A stretch of DNA of 64,000 nucleotides from Clostridium pasteurianum DSM 525 = ATCC 6013 (lineage in GTDB: Bacteria > Bacillota > Clostridia > Clostridiales > Clostridiaceae): the NCBI RefSeq assembly GCF_000807255.1, contig NZ_CP009268.1, forward strand, positions 310,001-374,000, given 5' to 3'. A program made the translations under genes and the position numbers. The notes beneath the pieces are model-generated. The model saw only the letters and a list, made by a program, of their open reading frames with translations. It searched no databases and had not been told where the DNA came from. Shown here in pieces: positions 44,669-53,098 of this stretch. How positions within the stretch are numbered: position 1 is the stretch's first letter; each line of letters starts with the position of its first letter.

Positions 44669-46051
44669 ATGGATACATTAATAAAAAATGGAACTATAGT
44701 TACTGAAGGCAAGGAGTTTTTAGGAGATATTTATATAAGGGATGGAATAATCGTAGAAATAGGGGAAAATATAGATAAGACTGCAGATGAGATTATAGAT
44801 GCCAGGGGAAAGTTTGTGCTTCCCGGTGGAGTTGATGCTCATACCCATCTTAATATTCATATGGGAGACATAGTAGCCAAAGATGATTTTTATACAGGAA
44901 CAGTAGCTGCTGCCTGCGGCGGCACTACTTCTATTATAGACCACATGGGTTTTGGACCAAAAGGCTGCAATCTTCATCATCAATTGAAGGTATATCATAA
45001 ATATGCTGCTGGAAATGCAGTTATAGATTACGGTTTTCATGGAGTGATTCAGCAGGTAGATGACAGTATAATCAATGAAATTGAGTCTATGGTTAGAGAT
45101 GAAGGTATATCCAGCTTTAAGATATATCTCACTTATGACAATAAAGTCAGTGATGAAGAAGCACTAAAGGTACTTATAAAACTAAAAGAACTGGGAGCTG
45201 TTACTACAGTACATTGTGAAAATGATGGTGTTATAAATTATTTTAGAAATCTATTTGTCCGTGAAGGGAAAACGGATCCCATATATCATGCTTTAAGCAG
45301 ACCGGAAGAAAGTGAATCAGAAGCTGTAAATAGGATGATTAGCCTAGCAGATGTTGCTGGGGATGCACCGCTGTATATAGTACATGTATCCTGTGAGAAG
45401 AGTATGGAGCATATAGTAAAAGCTCAAAGGCAAGATAAAAATGTAATGGCAGAAACCTGCCCTCAATATCTGTTTTTAGATGAGACTATGTATAGAGAAA
45501 AAAATCTTCAGGGATTAAAGTATATAATGAGTCCCCCTCTTAGAAAAAAAGAAAATCAAGATTTACTTTGGAAGGATATATCAAATAATAATATACAAGT
45601 GGTGGCAACAGATCATTGTCCTTTTGATTTTAAAGGAGACAAACAAAGGGGAAAAGATGATTTTACAAAATGCCCTAATGGTGGACCGGGTATAGAGACT
45701 AGAATACCTTTGCTCTTTTCTGAGGGAGTTATGAAAGGTAGAATTGATATAAAGAAATTTGTGACTATAGTGAGTACCAATCCAGCAAAAATATTTGGAT
45801 TGTATCCTAAAAAGGGAACAATAGGTGTAGGATCAGATGCAGACATTATAATTATAGATCCAGAGAAAGAAGTTACATTGTCAAAAGCAATGCTTCATGA
45901 AAATGTAGATTATACTCCTTATGAAGGTATAAAATTAAAGGGATATCCTGTTTTGACTATGGTTAGAGGAAAAGTTGTAGCTAGAGATAATGTGTTTGTT
46001 GGAGAAAAGGGCTATGGAGAATATTTATCTAGAAAGTCAAATATCCTTTAG
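44669..46051 (+). CDS. Dihydropyrimidinase/hydantoinase-type cyclic amidohydrolase
   Basis: 460 residues from the ATG at 44669; GAGGGGGTG just upstream rules out the in-frame GTG at 44660, which it overlaps. Metal ligands His58 and His60 (VDAHTHLN), the carbamylated lysine Lys151 (SSFKIYLTYD) and catalytic Asp of VATDHCPFD are present. It opens cyclic ureides; in the purine set (E. coli hyuA) it is thought to act on a hydantoin- or uracil-like ring. The next gene (ssnA) starts 17 bases on, so they are coupled. Confidence 0.92.
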   Translation: MDTLIKNGTIVTEGKEFLGDIYIRDGIIVEIGENIDKTADEIIDARGKFVLPGGVDAHTHLNIHMGDIVAKDDFYTGTVAAACGGTTSIIDHMGFGPKGCNLHHQLKVYHKYAAGNAVIDYGFHGVIQQVDDSIINEIESMVRDEGISSFKIYLTYDNKVSDEEALKVLIKLKELGAVTTVHCENDGVINYFRNLFVREGKTDPIYHALSRPEESESEAVNRMISLADVAGDAPLYIVHVSCEKSMEHIVKAQRQDKNVMAETCPQYLFLDETMYREKNLQGLKYIMSPPLRKKENQDLLWKDISNNNIQVVATDHCPFDFKGDKQRGKDDFTKCPNGGPGIETRIPLLFSEGVMKGRIDIKKFVTIVSTNPAKIFGLYPKKGTIGVGSDADIIIIDPEKEVTLSKAMLHENVDYTPYEGIKLKGYPVLTMVRGKVVARDNVFVGEKGYGEYLSRKSNIL

Positions 46052-46068
46052 AAAGGATGAAATATAAT

Positions 46069-47406
46069 ATGCTTATAAAAAATGGAACAATTATTACCTT
46101 TGATGAGAAGAATACAGTTATAGAAAATGGTGCTGTTTATATAGAAGATAATATAATAAAAGAAGTTGGGAAATCCTCGGATTTGGAGAAAAAGTATAAT
46201 GGAGAAGAAACTTTGGATGCCAATGACAAGATAGTAATGCCTGGACTTATATGTTCACACTATCATGCCTATAGTGCTTTTGCCAGGGGAATGATTTTAG
46301 ATGGGGAACCAGCTTCCAATTTTATAGAGGTTTTAAGAAAAGTCTGGTGGAGATTAGATAAAAAGCTTACTTTGGAAGATGTGTATTACAGCGGATTAGT
46401 GTCTGCTATAGAGGCAGTAAAAAGTGGTACTACTACTTTAGTAGACCACCATGCCAGTCCCTATGCCTGTACAGGTAGTCTTAACGAACTGAGCAGAGCT
46501 TTTTCTAAGGTTGGAGTAAGAGGAAATTACTGCTATGAAGTATCTGAGAGAGATGGCACTGATATAGCAAAAGAAGGATTATATGAAAATTATAATTTTA
46601 TAAAGAAGTGCAATGATGACAGAGATGATTTGATAACAGGATCTTTCGGACTTCATGCCGCTTTTACAGTATCTGATGATATCCTAAAAGAAGCAGCAGC
46701 TATGAGAGATGAACTTCACTGCGGATTTCATGTACATGTATCAGAAGGAAGAATGGATGAGGAATTAAGTCAATATAATTATGGAAAAAGTGTAGTAAAA
46801 AGGCTGGAGGATATGAATATCCTAGGAGAAAAAACTATAGCTGTACATGGCGTAAACATAGGTACAGATGATTTAGATATATTAAAGAAGACCAATACTA
46901 TAGTAGTTCATAATCCTGAATCCAACATGAATAATGCGGTAGGGATACCTCCTGTTTTAGATATGATGAATAAAGATATATTGGTAGGACTTGGGACAGA
47001 TGGTTTTACTGGAAATATGTTTAGAGAAATAGAAAACCTTTATGTGGTGCATAAATTTATAAAGAGTGATCCAAGGGTTATGAGTGTTCCTGAAACTATT
47101 AAGCTGGCTTTTCACAATAATGGTGAAGTAGTGAGACGAATATTTGGAAAGCCTGCAGGGGCTATTAAACCAGGCAGCTTTGCAGATTTGATAGTACTAG
47201 ATTATAATAGTCCAACACCTTTAAATAGTTTAAATGCAGGAGGACATGTTATTTTTGGAATGAACAGCAATAATGTAATCAGCACTATAATAAATGGAAA
47301 AATAGTTATGAAAAATAGACAATTAGTAAATGTAGATGAGGAAGCAATTATGAAAAAGTCAAGAGAAGTTTCTAAGAACTTATGGAGCAGGTTAGCTGAT
47401 AATTGA
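46069..47406 (+). CDS. ssnA: Selenium metabolism-linked aminohydrolase SsnA
   Basis: 445 residues from the ATG at 46069, chosen over the ATG at 46057 because AAAGGA spacing fits and the family starts MLIKNGTI. Metal site ICSHYHAYSAFARGM, then LHAAFTVSDD, GFHVHVSEG, VHGVNI, GLGTDGF. SsnA (TIGR03314) belongs to the amidohydrolase/deaminase group and always accompanies Se-dependent purine-type catabolism; it most likely deaminates a guanine-like or opened-ring intermediate. The hydA-ssnA pair is a tight unit. Confidence 0.93.
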   Translation: MLIKNGTIITFDEKNTVIENGAVYIEDNIIKEVGKSSDLEKKYNGEETLDANDKIVMPGLICSHYHAYSAFARGMILDGEPASNFIEVLRKVWWRLDKKLTLEDVYYSGLVSAIEAVKSGTTTLVDHHASPYACTGSLNELSRAFSKVGVRGNYCYEVSERDGTDIAKEGLYENYNFIKKCNDDRDDLITGSFGLHAAFTVSDDILKEAAAMRDELHCGFHVHVSEGRMDEELSQYNYGKSVVKRLEDMNILGEKTIAVHGVNIGTDDLDILKKTNTIVVHNPESNMNNAVGIPPVLDMMNKDILVGLGTDGFTGNMFREIENLYVVHKFIKSDPRVMSVPETIKLAFHNNGEVVRRIFGKPAGAIKPGSFADLIVLDYNSPTPLNSLNAGGHVIFGMNSNNVISTIINGKIVMKNRQLVNVDEEAIMKKSREVSKNLWSRLADN

Positions 47407-47540
47407 AGGATGAATTTAGATGGTATGTGACAGTTATTGAAATTTCATAGAAAAATTTTTCAGTGGTGAAAATTATACTATCAAAGCGGCCTTTAAACAT
47501 GAAGAACAATATATTAATTGATAAATGGGAGGATACACAG

Positions 47541-48629
47541 ATGGCAAATTTAAAAGTAAAGATAGACGGTATGGAGTTTGAAAATCCTGTTATGGTTGCA
47601 GCAGGACCGCCTTCAAGAAATGCAGAAATGATTATAGATTGTGTAAAAAATGGAGCTGGAGGGGTAGTAAGCAAGACCATATCCACGGAGGCGGCTCATA
47701 TACCTAAGCCTTGTATGGCAGATTATAAGACTAGATTTTTAAATACAGAGCTTTGGTCAGAACTCAGCCCGGAGCATTGGATTGAAAAGGAATATGAAAA
47801 GGCTAAAACCTGCAAAGCACCTTTGATTGTTGGAATGGGATATACCCCGGAGCAAATAACAAATTTAATTCCAAGAGTGGATAAGTTTGCGGATGCCTAC
47901 GAAATATCCAGTCATTATGTGGGAAGAGATATAACTCCTGTAGTAAATACTTTGAAGGCAGCAAAAGCCTGCACTAAAAAACCTGTATTTATGAAGGTAA
48001 GTCCGGGAATTGCAGATATAGGTGAATTTGGAAGAGCTCTTCAGGAAGCTGGAGCAGATGGATTAGTTGCCATTAACTCTGTGGGACCCTGTTTTGCCAT
48101 AGATATAGAAACTGGCCTTCCTAATATGGGAAGCGAAGCAGGTTACGGATGGATGTCTGGAGCTGCAATAAAACCAATAGCCTTAAGGCATGTGTATGAA
48201 CTTTGCAAGTCAGTAAAAATTCCTGTACTGGCAGTAGGAGGAGTTACTAAAGGTGAAGATGTTATTGAAATGTTTATGGCGGGTGCATCAGCAGTTCAAG
48301 TCTGCACTCAGGCTATAGTGGAAGGAAATAAGGCTTTTAGAAGAATAGTAAAAGAGGCGAATAATTGGCTTGATAGTCATGGTTATAAATCTATAGAGGA
48401 TATAAAAGGTATAACTATAGAAAAGATGAAGGCAAGAAAGGCACCTCAGTATGATACTGTATATCCTGAAGTGATTGTAGATAAATGTATTGGATGTGGA
48501 AAGTGTAAGGAAAGCTGTGTATATCAAGCTATAACTGTGGACAATAAAAAAGCAGCTGTGGATAGTTCTAAGTGCTTTGGATGTGGTCTTTGCACAACTC
48601 GATGTCCAGTGGGAGCTATAAAGCTTTAA
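47541..48629 (+). CDS. DHOD-like flavoprotein with C-terminal 2x[4Fe-4S] domain
   Basis: 362 residues from the ATG at 47541 (GGGAGG spacing fits; the 47463 start would put unrelated residues ahead). Residues ~1-290 are the FMN-binding barrel of PreA/dihydropyrimidine dehydrogenase (ENPVMVAAGPPSRNAEMI; PVLAVGGVTKGEDVIEMFMA); ~305-362 hold two ferredoxin clusters (CIGCGKCKESC; CFGCGLCTTRC). The NxSCP catalytic segment reads EISSHYVGRD, without the cysteine. So it probably does not reduce uracil as PreA does. It may handle electrons or an unusual reduction in this pathway; YgfK, the large oxidoreductase usual here, is absent. Confidence 0.85.
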   Translation: MANLKVKIDGMEFENPVMVAAGPPSRNAEMIIDCVKNGAGGVVSKTISTEAAHIPKPCMADYKTRFLNTELWSELSPEHWIEKEYEKAKTCKAPLIVGMGYTPEQITNLIPRVDKFADAYEISSHYVGRDITPVVNTLKAAKACTKKPVFMKVSPGIADIGEFGRALQEAGADGLVAINSVGPCFAIDIETGLPNMGSEAGYGWMSGAAIKPIALRHVYELCKSVKIPVLAVGGVTKGEDVIEMFMAGASAVQVCTQAIVEGNKAFRRIVKEANNWLDSHGYKSIEDIKGITIEKMKARKAPQYDTVYPEVIVDKCIGCGKCKESCVYQAITVDNKKAAVDSSKCFGCGLCTTRCPVGAIKL

Positions 48630-48712
48630 TTATGACAATATAAAATCCTTAAATAGTTTCCAAAGATAAGATTTTGAATATATTTAGTAAGCGAAAGGAT
48701 TGGTGAAAAAAT

Positions 48713-49279
48713 ATGAAAATAGAGGGTATAATTTTGGCGGCGGGTTTTTCATCAAGGGCTAGAACTTTTAAAATGGCTTTGGACTTTAAAGGTAAAACTG
48801 TAATTGAGAGATCTGTTGACAGTATGAAAAGCTGCTGTTCAAAAATCTATGTAATTAGTGGTTATAGAAGAGAGATAATAGAAGAGATACTAAAGGGTTA
48901 TGAGGATGTAGATGTGGTTTTTAATGAAAATTTCAAGGAAGGTATGTTTAGTTCAGTAAAAGCAGGAATTAAAAAGCTTAGGGGAGATAAGTTCTTCTTA
49001 ACTCCAGGAGATTATCCAGCAGTTAAGGAGGATACTTATAAGGCACTTTTAACTTTAAGTAAGGATGTAGTAATTCCTACTTTTAAAGGTAAAAAGGGTC
49101 ATCCCATATTAATGAATACTCCAGTGGCAAGAGAAATTTTAAGTAGTGATAATTACAGTAATTTAAAGGAGTTTACCATAAGTAAGGGATTTAGTACTGT
49201 AGAGGTTCAGGATATGGGGATTTTACGGGATATAGATACCATACAAGACTATGAAGATTTGTTGAACTTAAAATATTAG
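48713..49279 (+). CDS. MocA-like nucleotidyltransferase (second paralogue)
   Basis: 188 residues. Starts IILAAGFSSRARTFKMAL: the usual RMGxxK of MocA is RARTFK. Later motifs are PGDYPAV (metal site), KGKKGHPILM and LRDIDTIQDYEDL. It is a YgfJ-type relative of MocA: probably transfers CMP to the Mo cofactor of the hydroxylase whose genes begin 48 bases downstream, or is a dedicated variant for this enzyme. The altered loop leaves activity uncertain. Confidence 0.8.
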   Translation: MKIEGIILAAGFSSRARTFKMALDFKGKTVIERSVDSMKSCCSKIYVISGYRREIIEEILKGYEDVDVVFNENFKEGMFSSVKAGIKKLRGDKFFLTPGDYPAVKEDTYKALLTLSKDVVIPTFKGKKGHPILMNTPVAREILSSDNYSNLKEFTISKGFSTVEVQDMGILRDIDTIQDYEDLLNLKY

Positions 49280-49326
49280 AATATGCTTAAAATAAAGTAA
49301 AAGATATATCAGAGAGGAGGATTATT

Positions 49327-51465
49327 ATGTTAATTAAAGATATTAGTAAACCTGTAAAGAGAATAGATGTAGATGGAAAAATATGCGGTACCACAAGGTA
49401 TTTAGCTGACATAGAATTTAAAGATGCATTATATGCAAAGACTTTGAGGTCAGAAAAGGCAAGGGCTAAATTGCTCTCTATAGAGTTGCCTGAAATACCA
49501 AAAGGATATTTTATCGTAGATAAAGATGATATACCAGGTAGAAATAAAGTGAGAATAATATTTTATGATCAGCCTTTTTTTGCAGAAGATACTGTAAATT
49601 ATATAGGAGAACCGATTCTCCTAGTAGTAGGACCAGATAAAAGAAAAGTTGAGGAGATAACTTCAAGTATAAAGGTGAATTATGAAGAACTCCCAGGGGT
49701 ATTTACTATGGATCAGGCTGAACAATGTGATGAGCTTATACATGGAGATGACAATTGTTTTGTAGATTATAAATACTCTAAAGGTGACATTGACAGCATA
49801 AAAGATAGAGCAGATCATGTATTTGAGAGAAATTATAAAACAGGATATCAGGAACATATATATCTTGAACCTCAAGGAATGGCAGCTTCCTATGAAAATG
49901 GACGTATTAAGGTTATTGGTTCAATGCAGTGTCCTTACTATGTAAAAGATGCTGTAGTAGAGGCTCTTGGAGTGGAGTATGATGGAGTTCAAATAGTACA
50001 AAGTAATACTGGTGGTGGTTTTGGAGGAAAAGAGGAATATCCTTCGCTTATAGCTGGTCAAGTAGCAGCAGCGGCTTTAAAGACTAAAAAAACTGTTAAA
50101 CTCATATTTGATAGAGACGAGGATATACAATGTACTACTAAGAGGCATCCTTCAGATATAACTTTAAAGACCTATGTAGATAAAGAATATAAAATAATTG
50201 GTGTAGAAGCAGATGTAAAACTTGATGCCGGAGCTTATTCAGGAATATCAAATATAGTGCTCCAAAGGGCAATCTTTGCAGCTATAGGAACTTATAATGT
50301 AGAAAATGTAAAGGTCAGGGGAAGAGCTTTCGCTACTAATAATATAGTCACAGGGGCCTACAGAGGGTTTGGAGCGCCACAATCCTTTCTCGCTTTGGAA
50401 CTTAATATGGAGTATATTGCTGAAAAACTTAATATAGATGTATTGGATTTTAAAAAGAAGAACTTTCTTAAAAAAGGAGATCTGTCTTCTACCGGAGGCT
50501 TATTCAGAGAAGATATATTGCTTCCAGATATTATCGATACCATAGAAAATATGTCTGATTACAGTAAAAAACGTAAAAATTATAAAAATACTCTTAAAGG
50601 GATTGGTATGTCTGTGTTTTTTCATGGGGGCGGTTTTACTGGTGATGGAGAAAGAGATATTATAAAGGCAAAGGTAAAATTAAAGAAATATGCTGATGAT
50701 AAAGTGGAAATACTTATATCTAATGTGGAGATGGGACAAGGGGTTAGCACCAGTCTTAGGAAGATTGCAGCTCATACTTTAGAGATACCGCTGGAAGATG
50801 TTATATTTGTTAATCCTGATACAGATAGAGTTCCAAATTCAGGACCGACAGTGGCTTCAAGAACTACTATGGTAGTTGGAAAAATAATTGAAAATGCTGC
50901 TGCTGAAATGAAGAAAAACTGGGTGCCGCATAAGGAAATGGAAGTTATGAAAAAATATGTACATCCAACAGGCTTCAGCTGGGATGCAGAAAAATTTATT
51001 GGAGATGCCTATAATACTTATTCCTGGGGAGCTAATGTGGTGGAAGTAGAAGTTAATCCGGTGACCTATGAAGTGGATGTAAAAGGTGTATGGACAGTTT
51101 ATGATATTGGGAGAGCTATAGATGAAAGAATAATAGAAGGACAAATAGAGGGTGGAGTAGCCCAGGGGCTTGGATATGCCAGCATGGAAGTTATGAGATC
51201 AAAAGAAGGAAGACTGATTCAAAGAACTAATACGGATTATGTTATACCTACTTCTAAAGATTTTCCTAAAATACACAGTAAATTAGTTAACAGCCCTTAT
51301 AATAATGGACCTTCAGGGGCTAAAAGTGCAGGTGAACTTACATTAATAGGAGCACCCTCAGCTTATGCCATTGCTGTGCAGAACGCCATAGGGAAGCCGC
51401 TTAGTGAAATACCTGTGACACCAGAATTGTTAATGGAGGTGATGTCTCATGAACAAAAAAATTAA
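49327..51465 (+). CDS. Molybdenum hydroxylase, Mo-binding subunit
   Basis: 712 residues. Molybdopterin family with GGGFGGKEEYPSL, GAYRGFGAPQSF, GVAQGLGYAS and the catalytic Glu in SGAKSAGELTL. This is the selenium-linked hydroxylase large subunit (TIGR03313 type, E. coli XdhD relatives), named selenate reductase in some annotations without proof. GAGAGGAGGATTATT precedes the ATG. It is encoded with separate Fe-S and FAD subunits, all overlapping (17 bases with the next gene), so it is a heterotrimer. The substrate, purine or other N-heterocycle, cannot be read. Confidence 0.9.
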   Translation: MLIKDISKPVKRIDVDGKICGTTRYLADIEFKDALYAKTLRSEKARAKLLSIELPEIPKGYFIVDKDDIPGRNKVRIIFYDQPFFAEDTVNYIGEPILLVVGPDKRKVEEITSSIKVNYEELPGVFTMDQAEQCDELIHGDDNCFVDYKYSKGDIDSIKDRADHVFERNYKTGYQEHIYLEPQGMAASYENGRIKVIGSMQCPYYVKDAVVEALGVEYDGVQIVQSNTGGGFGGKEEYPSLIAGQVAAAALKTKKTVKLIFDRDEDIQCTTKRHPSDITLKTYVDKEYKIIGVEADVKLDAGAYSGISNIVLQRAIFAAIGTYNVENVKVRGRAFATNNIVTGAYRGFGAPQSFLALELNMEYIAEKLNIDVLDFKKKNFLKKGDLSSTGGLFREDILLPDIIDTIENMSDYSKKRKNYKNTLKGIGMSVFFHGGGFTGDGERDIIKAKVKLKKYADDKVEILISNVEMGQGVSTSLRKIAAHTLEIPLEDVIFVNPDTDRVPNSGPTVASRTTMVVGKIIENAAAEMKKNWVPHKEMEVMKKYVHPTGFSWDAEKFIGDAYNTYSWGANVVEVEVNPVTYEVDVKGVWTVYDIGRAIDERIIEGQIEGGVAQGLGYASMEVMRSKEGRLIQRTNTDYVIPTSKDFPKIHSKLVNSPYNNGPSGAKSAGELTLIGAPSAYAIAVQNAIGKPLSEIPVTPELLMEVMSHEQKN

Positions 51466-51925
51466 GTTTAATTTAAATGGCGAAGAAACAACATTAGAAG
51501 TAAATCCACTTAGAAGACTTTTGGATTTATTGAGAGAGGATTTAAAGCTTATATCTCCAAAAGAAGGCTGTGGTCAGGGAGAATGCGGGGCATGTTCTGT
51601 TATATTAAATGGTAATCTAGTTAATTCCTGCTGTATTCCTGTAGGTAATATAGAGGGGGCTAAGGTTATAACTATAGAAGGACTTATTGGTACAAAAGAA
51701 TTTAATATTTTGAAAGAATCCTTTGATGAAGCAGGAGCAGTACAATGTGGTTTCTGTACTCCTGGTATGATAATAGCTTCCTATGCACTGCTTACTAAAA
51801 ACAGTAAGCCTAATGAAGATGAAATAAGATCAGCATTATCGGGCAATTTATGTAGATGTACAGGATATGATAAAATAATTGATGCCGTTAAAATAGCAGT
51901 AAAAAAGGGTGAGAATATATGGTAG
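51449..51925 (+). CDS. Molybdenum hydroxylase, 2x[2Fe-2S] subunit
   Basis: 158 residues. Plant-type ferredoxin motif Cys41, 46, 49 and 61 (EGCGQGECGACS) and C-terminal site Cys100, 103, 135 and 137 (QCGFCTPGM; CRCTGYDK). It passes electrons from the Mo centre to the FAD subunit. It overlaps the large subunit by 17 bases and the FAD subunit by 7, with a GGAGGTGATG site inside the first gene. Confidence 0.95.
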   Translation: MNKKIKFNLNGEETTLEVNPLRRLLDLLREDLKLISPKEGCGQGECGACSVILNGNLVNSCCIPVGNIEGAKVITIEGLIGTKEFNILKESFDEAGAVQCGFCTPGMIIASYALLTKNSKPNEDEIRSALSGNLCRCTGYDKIIDAVKIAVKKGENIW

Positions 51926-52782
51926 ATAAGAGTAAAAAAGAAATAATAACTTATATGCCTGAAAATCTGCAGGAAGCGCTTAAAATATTGGATAAAGATG
52001 AAGTTATAATTCTTGCGGGAGGCACTGATCTCATGGTGAGAAGAAAGAGTCCCTCAGGACTTATACCTAGATTTGATAAAAATACTTTATTTATAAATAA
52101 TATAAAAGAGCTTAAAAATATTTATAAAGATGATAATTATTTGAATATAGGAGCAGGATGTACACTTTCTCAGATTAGCAATAATGATATAATACCTGAC
52201 TATATAAAGACTGTGATATCAGATTTTGCATCTCTTGGCATAAGAAATGCAGCAACTATGGTGGGAAATATATGTAATGCATCACCCGCTGGGGATACTT
52301 TGCCTCTTTTATATGCACTTGATGCAAAGGTACTTATAAAGAGCCTAAAGAAAGAAAAATTAGTGAGTATAAAGGACTTTATTACGGGTCCTGGCAGGCA
52401 TATATTGAATAAAAATGAAATGGTAGCAGAAATAAAACTGCCGCTGGAGGAGTTCAATAAATTTTATTATAAAAAGGTGGGAACTAGAAAGGCAACAGCT
52501 ATATCAAAGTTGTCTTTTGTTGGAATTGCAAGAGTTAAGGATAATATTGTGGAAGATATAAGAATAGCCTTTGGTGCCGTAGCTCCTACTGTTGTTAAAT
52601 CAGACATTATAGAGAGGGATATTATAGGAAAAAGTTTTAAGGAAATAGATTCAATTAAAGCTCATATTATAGAAGAATACTGTAAATTTATAAATCCCAT
52701 AGACGATCAAAGATCTAACAAAAAATATAGAAAGAAAGTATCAATAAATCTATTGGTAGATTTTTTTAAACATTTAAGTTAG
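51919..52782 (+). CDS. Molybdenum hydroxylase, FAD subunit
   Basis: 287 residues. The FAD loops ILAGGTDLMVRRKS and ATMVGNICNASPAGDTLPLL and the C-terminal CO-dehydrogenase flavoprotein domain mark the family (TIGR03312 type). It binds FAD and hands electrons to NAD or another acceptor. Start overlaps the Fe-S subunit by 7 bases. It completes the heterotrimer and is the end of the catabolic region; an intergenic gap follows. Confidence 0.92.
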   Translation: MVDKSKKEIITYMPENLQEALKILDKDEVIILAGGTDLMVRRKSPSGLIPRFDKNTLFINNIKELKNIYKDDNYLNIGAGCTLSQISNNDIIPDYIKTVISDFASLGIRNAATMVGNICNASPAGDTLPLLYALDAKVLIKSLKKEKLVSIKDFITGPGRHILNKNEMVAEIKLPLEEFNKFYYKKVGTRKATAISKLSFVGIARVKDNIVEDIRIAFGAVAPTVVKSDIIERDIIGKSFKEIDSIKAHIIEEYCKFINPIDDQRSNKKYRKKVSINLLVDFFKHLS

Positions 52783-53098
52783 TCAGATGAAAGAGATATT
52801 TTGTAAAAAACTAGACTTGATTTATCTAAAATGCTATAATTCTTTATTAGAAATGAAGAGAAATAAAAGAATTGTTTGGCCATTTTGGATAGATTGGTGT
52901 AGTTTTTTTACTTTATGATTTATTCTATTCATAATAATTTTTTATAGATATTTAGAAAAAAATTTTAATGTTTAATAGTTTATTTATTTAATTGAAACTA
53001 AATTGTCACAAAGGAATGTTAAAGTATAAAATGATTGGCTTTAATATATAATTTTTTATATATTAAAAAGTATTGCTGTATTAGAAGGGGTATGTTTT
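52783..53098. other. Intergenic gap, no convincing gene
   Basis: 316 bases. It holds a 43-codon frame from ATG 52787 without a ribosome binding site and a hairpin-like AATTCTTTATT/AATAAAAGAATT (~52840-52873) that may end the hydroxylase transcript. The rest is AT-rich promoter-type sequence ahead of the glycosylation genes. Confidence 0.4.

Noticed and set aside
49327-52782. Selenate reductase, the name often attached to this hydroxylase
   Set aside because: The name is unproven; the sequence only supports a molybdenum hydroxylase.
52787-52918. 43-codon frame after the FAD subunit
   Set aside because: No ribosome binding site and a Trp/Phe/Cys-rich composition unlike the neighbours.
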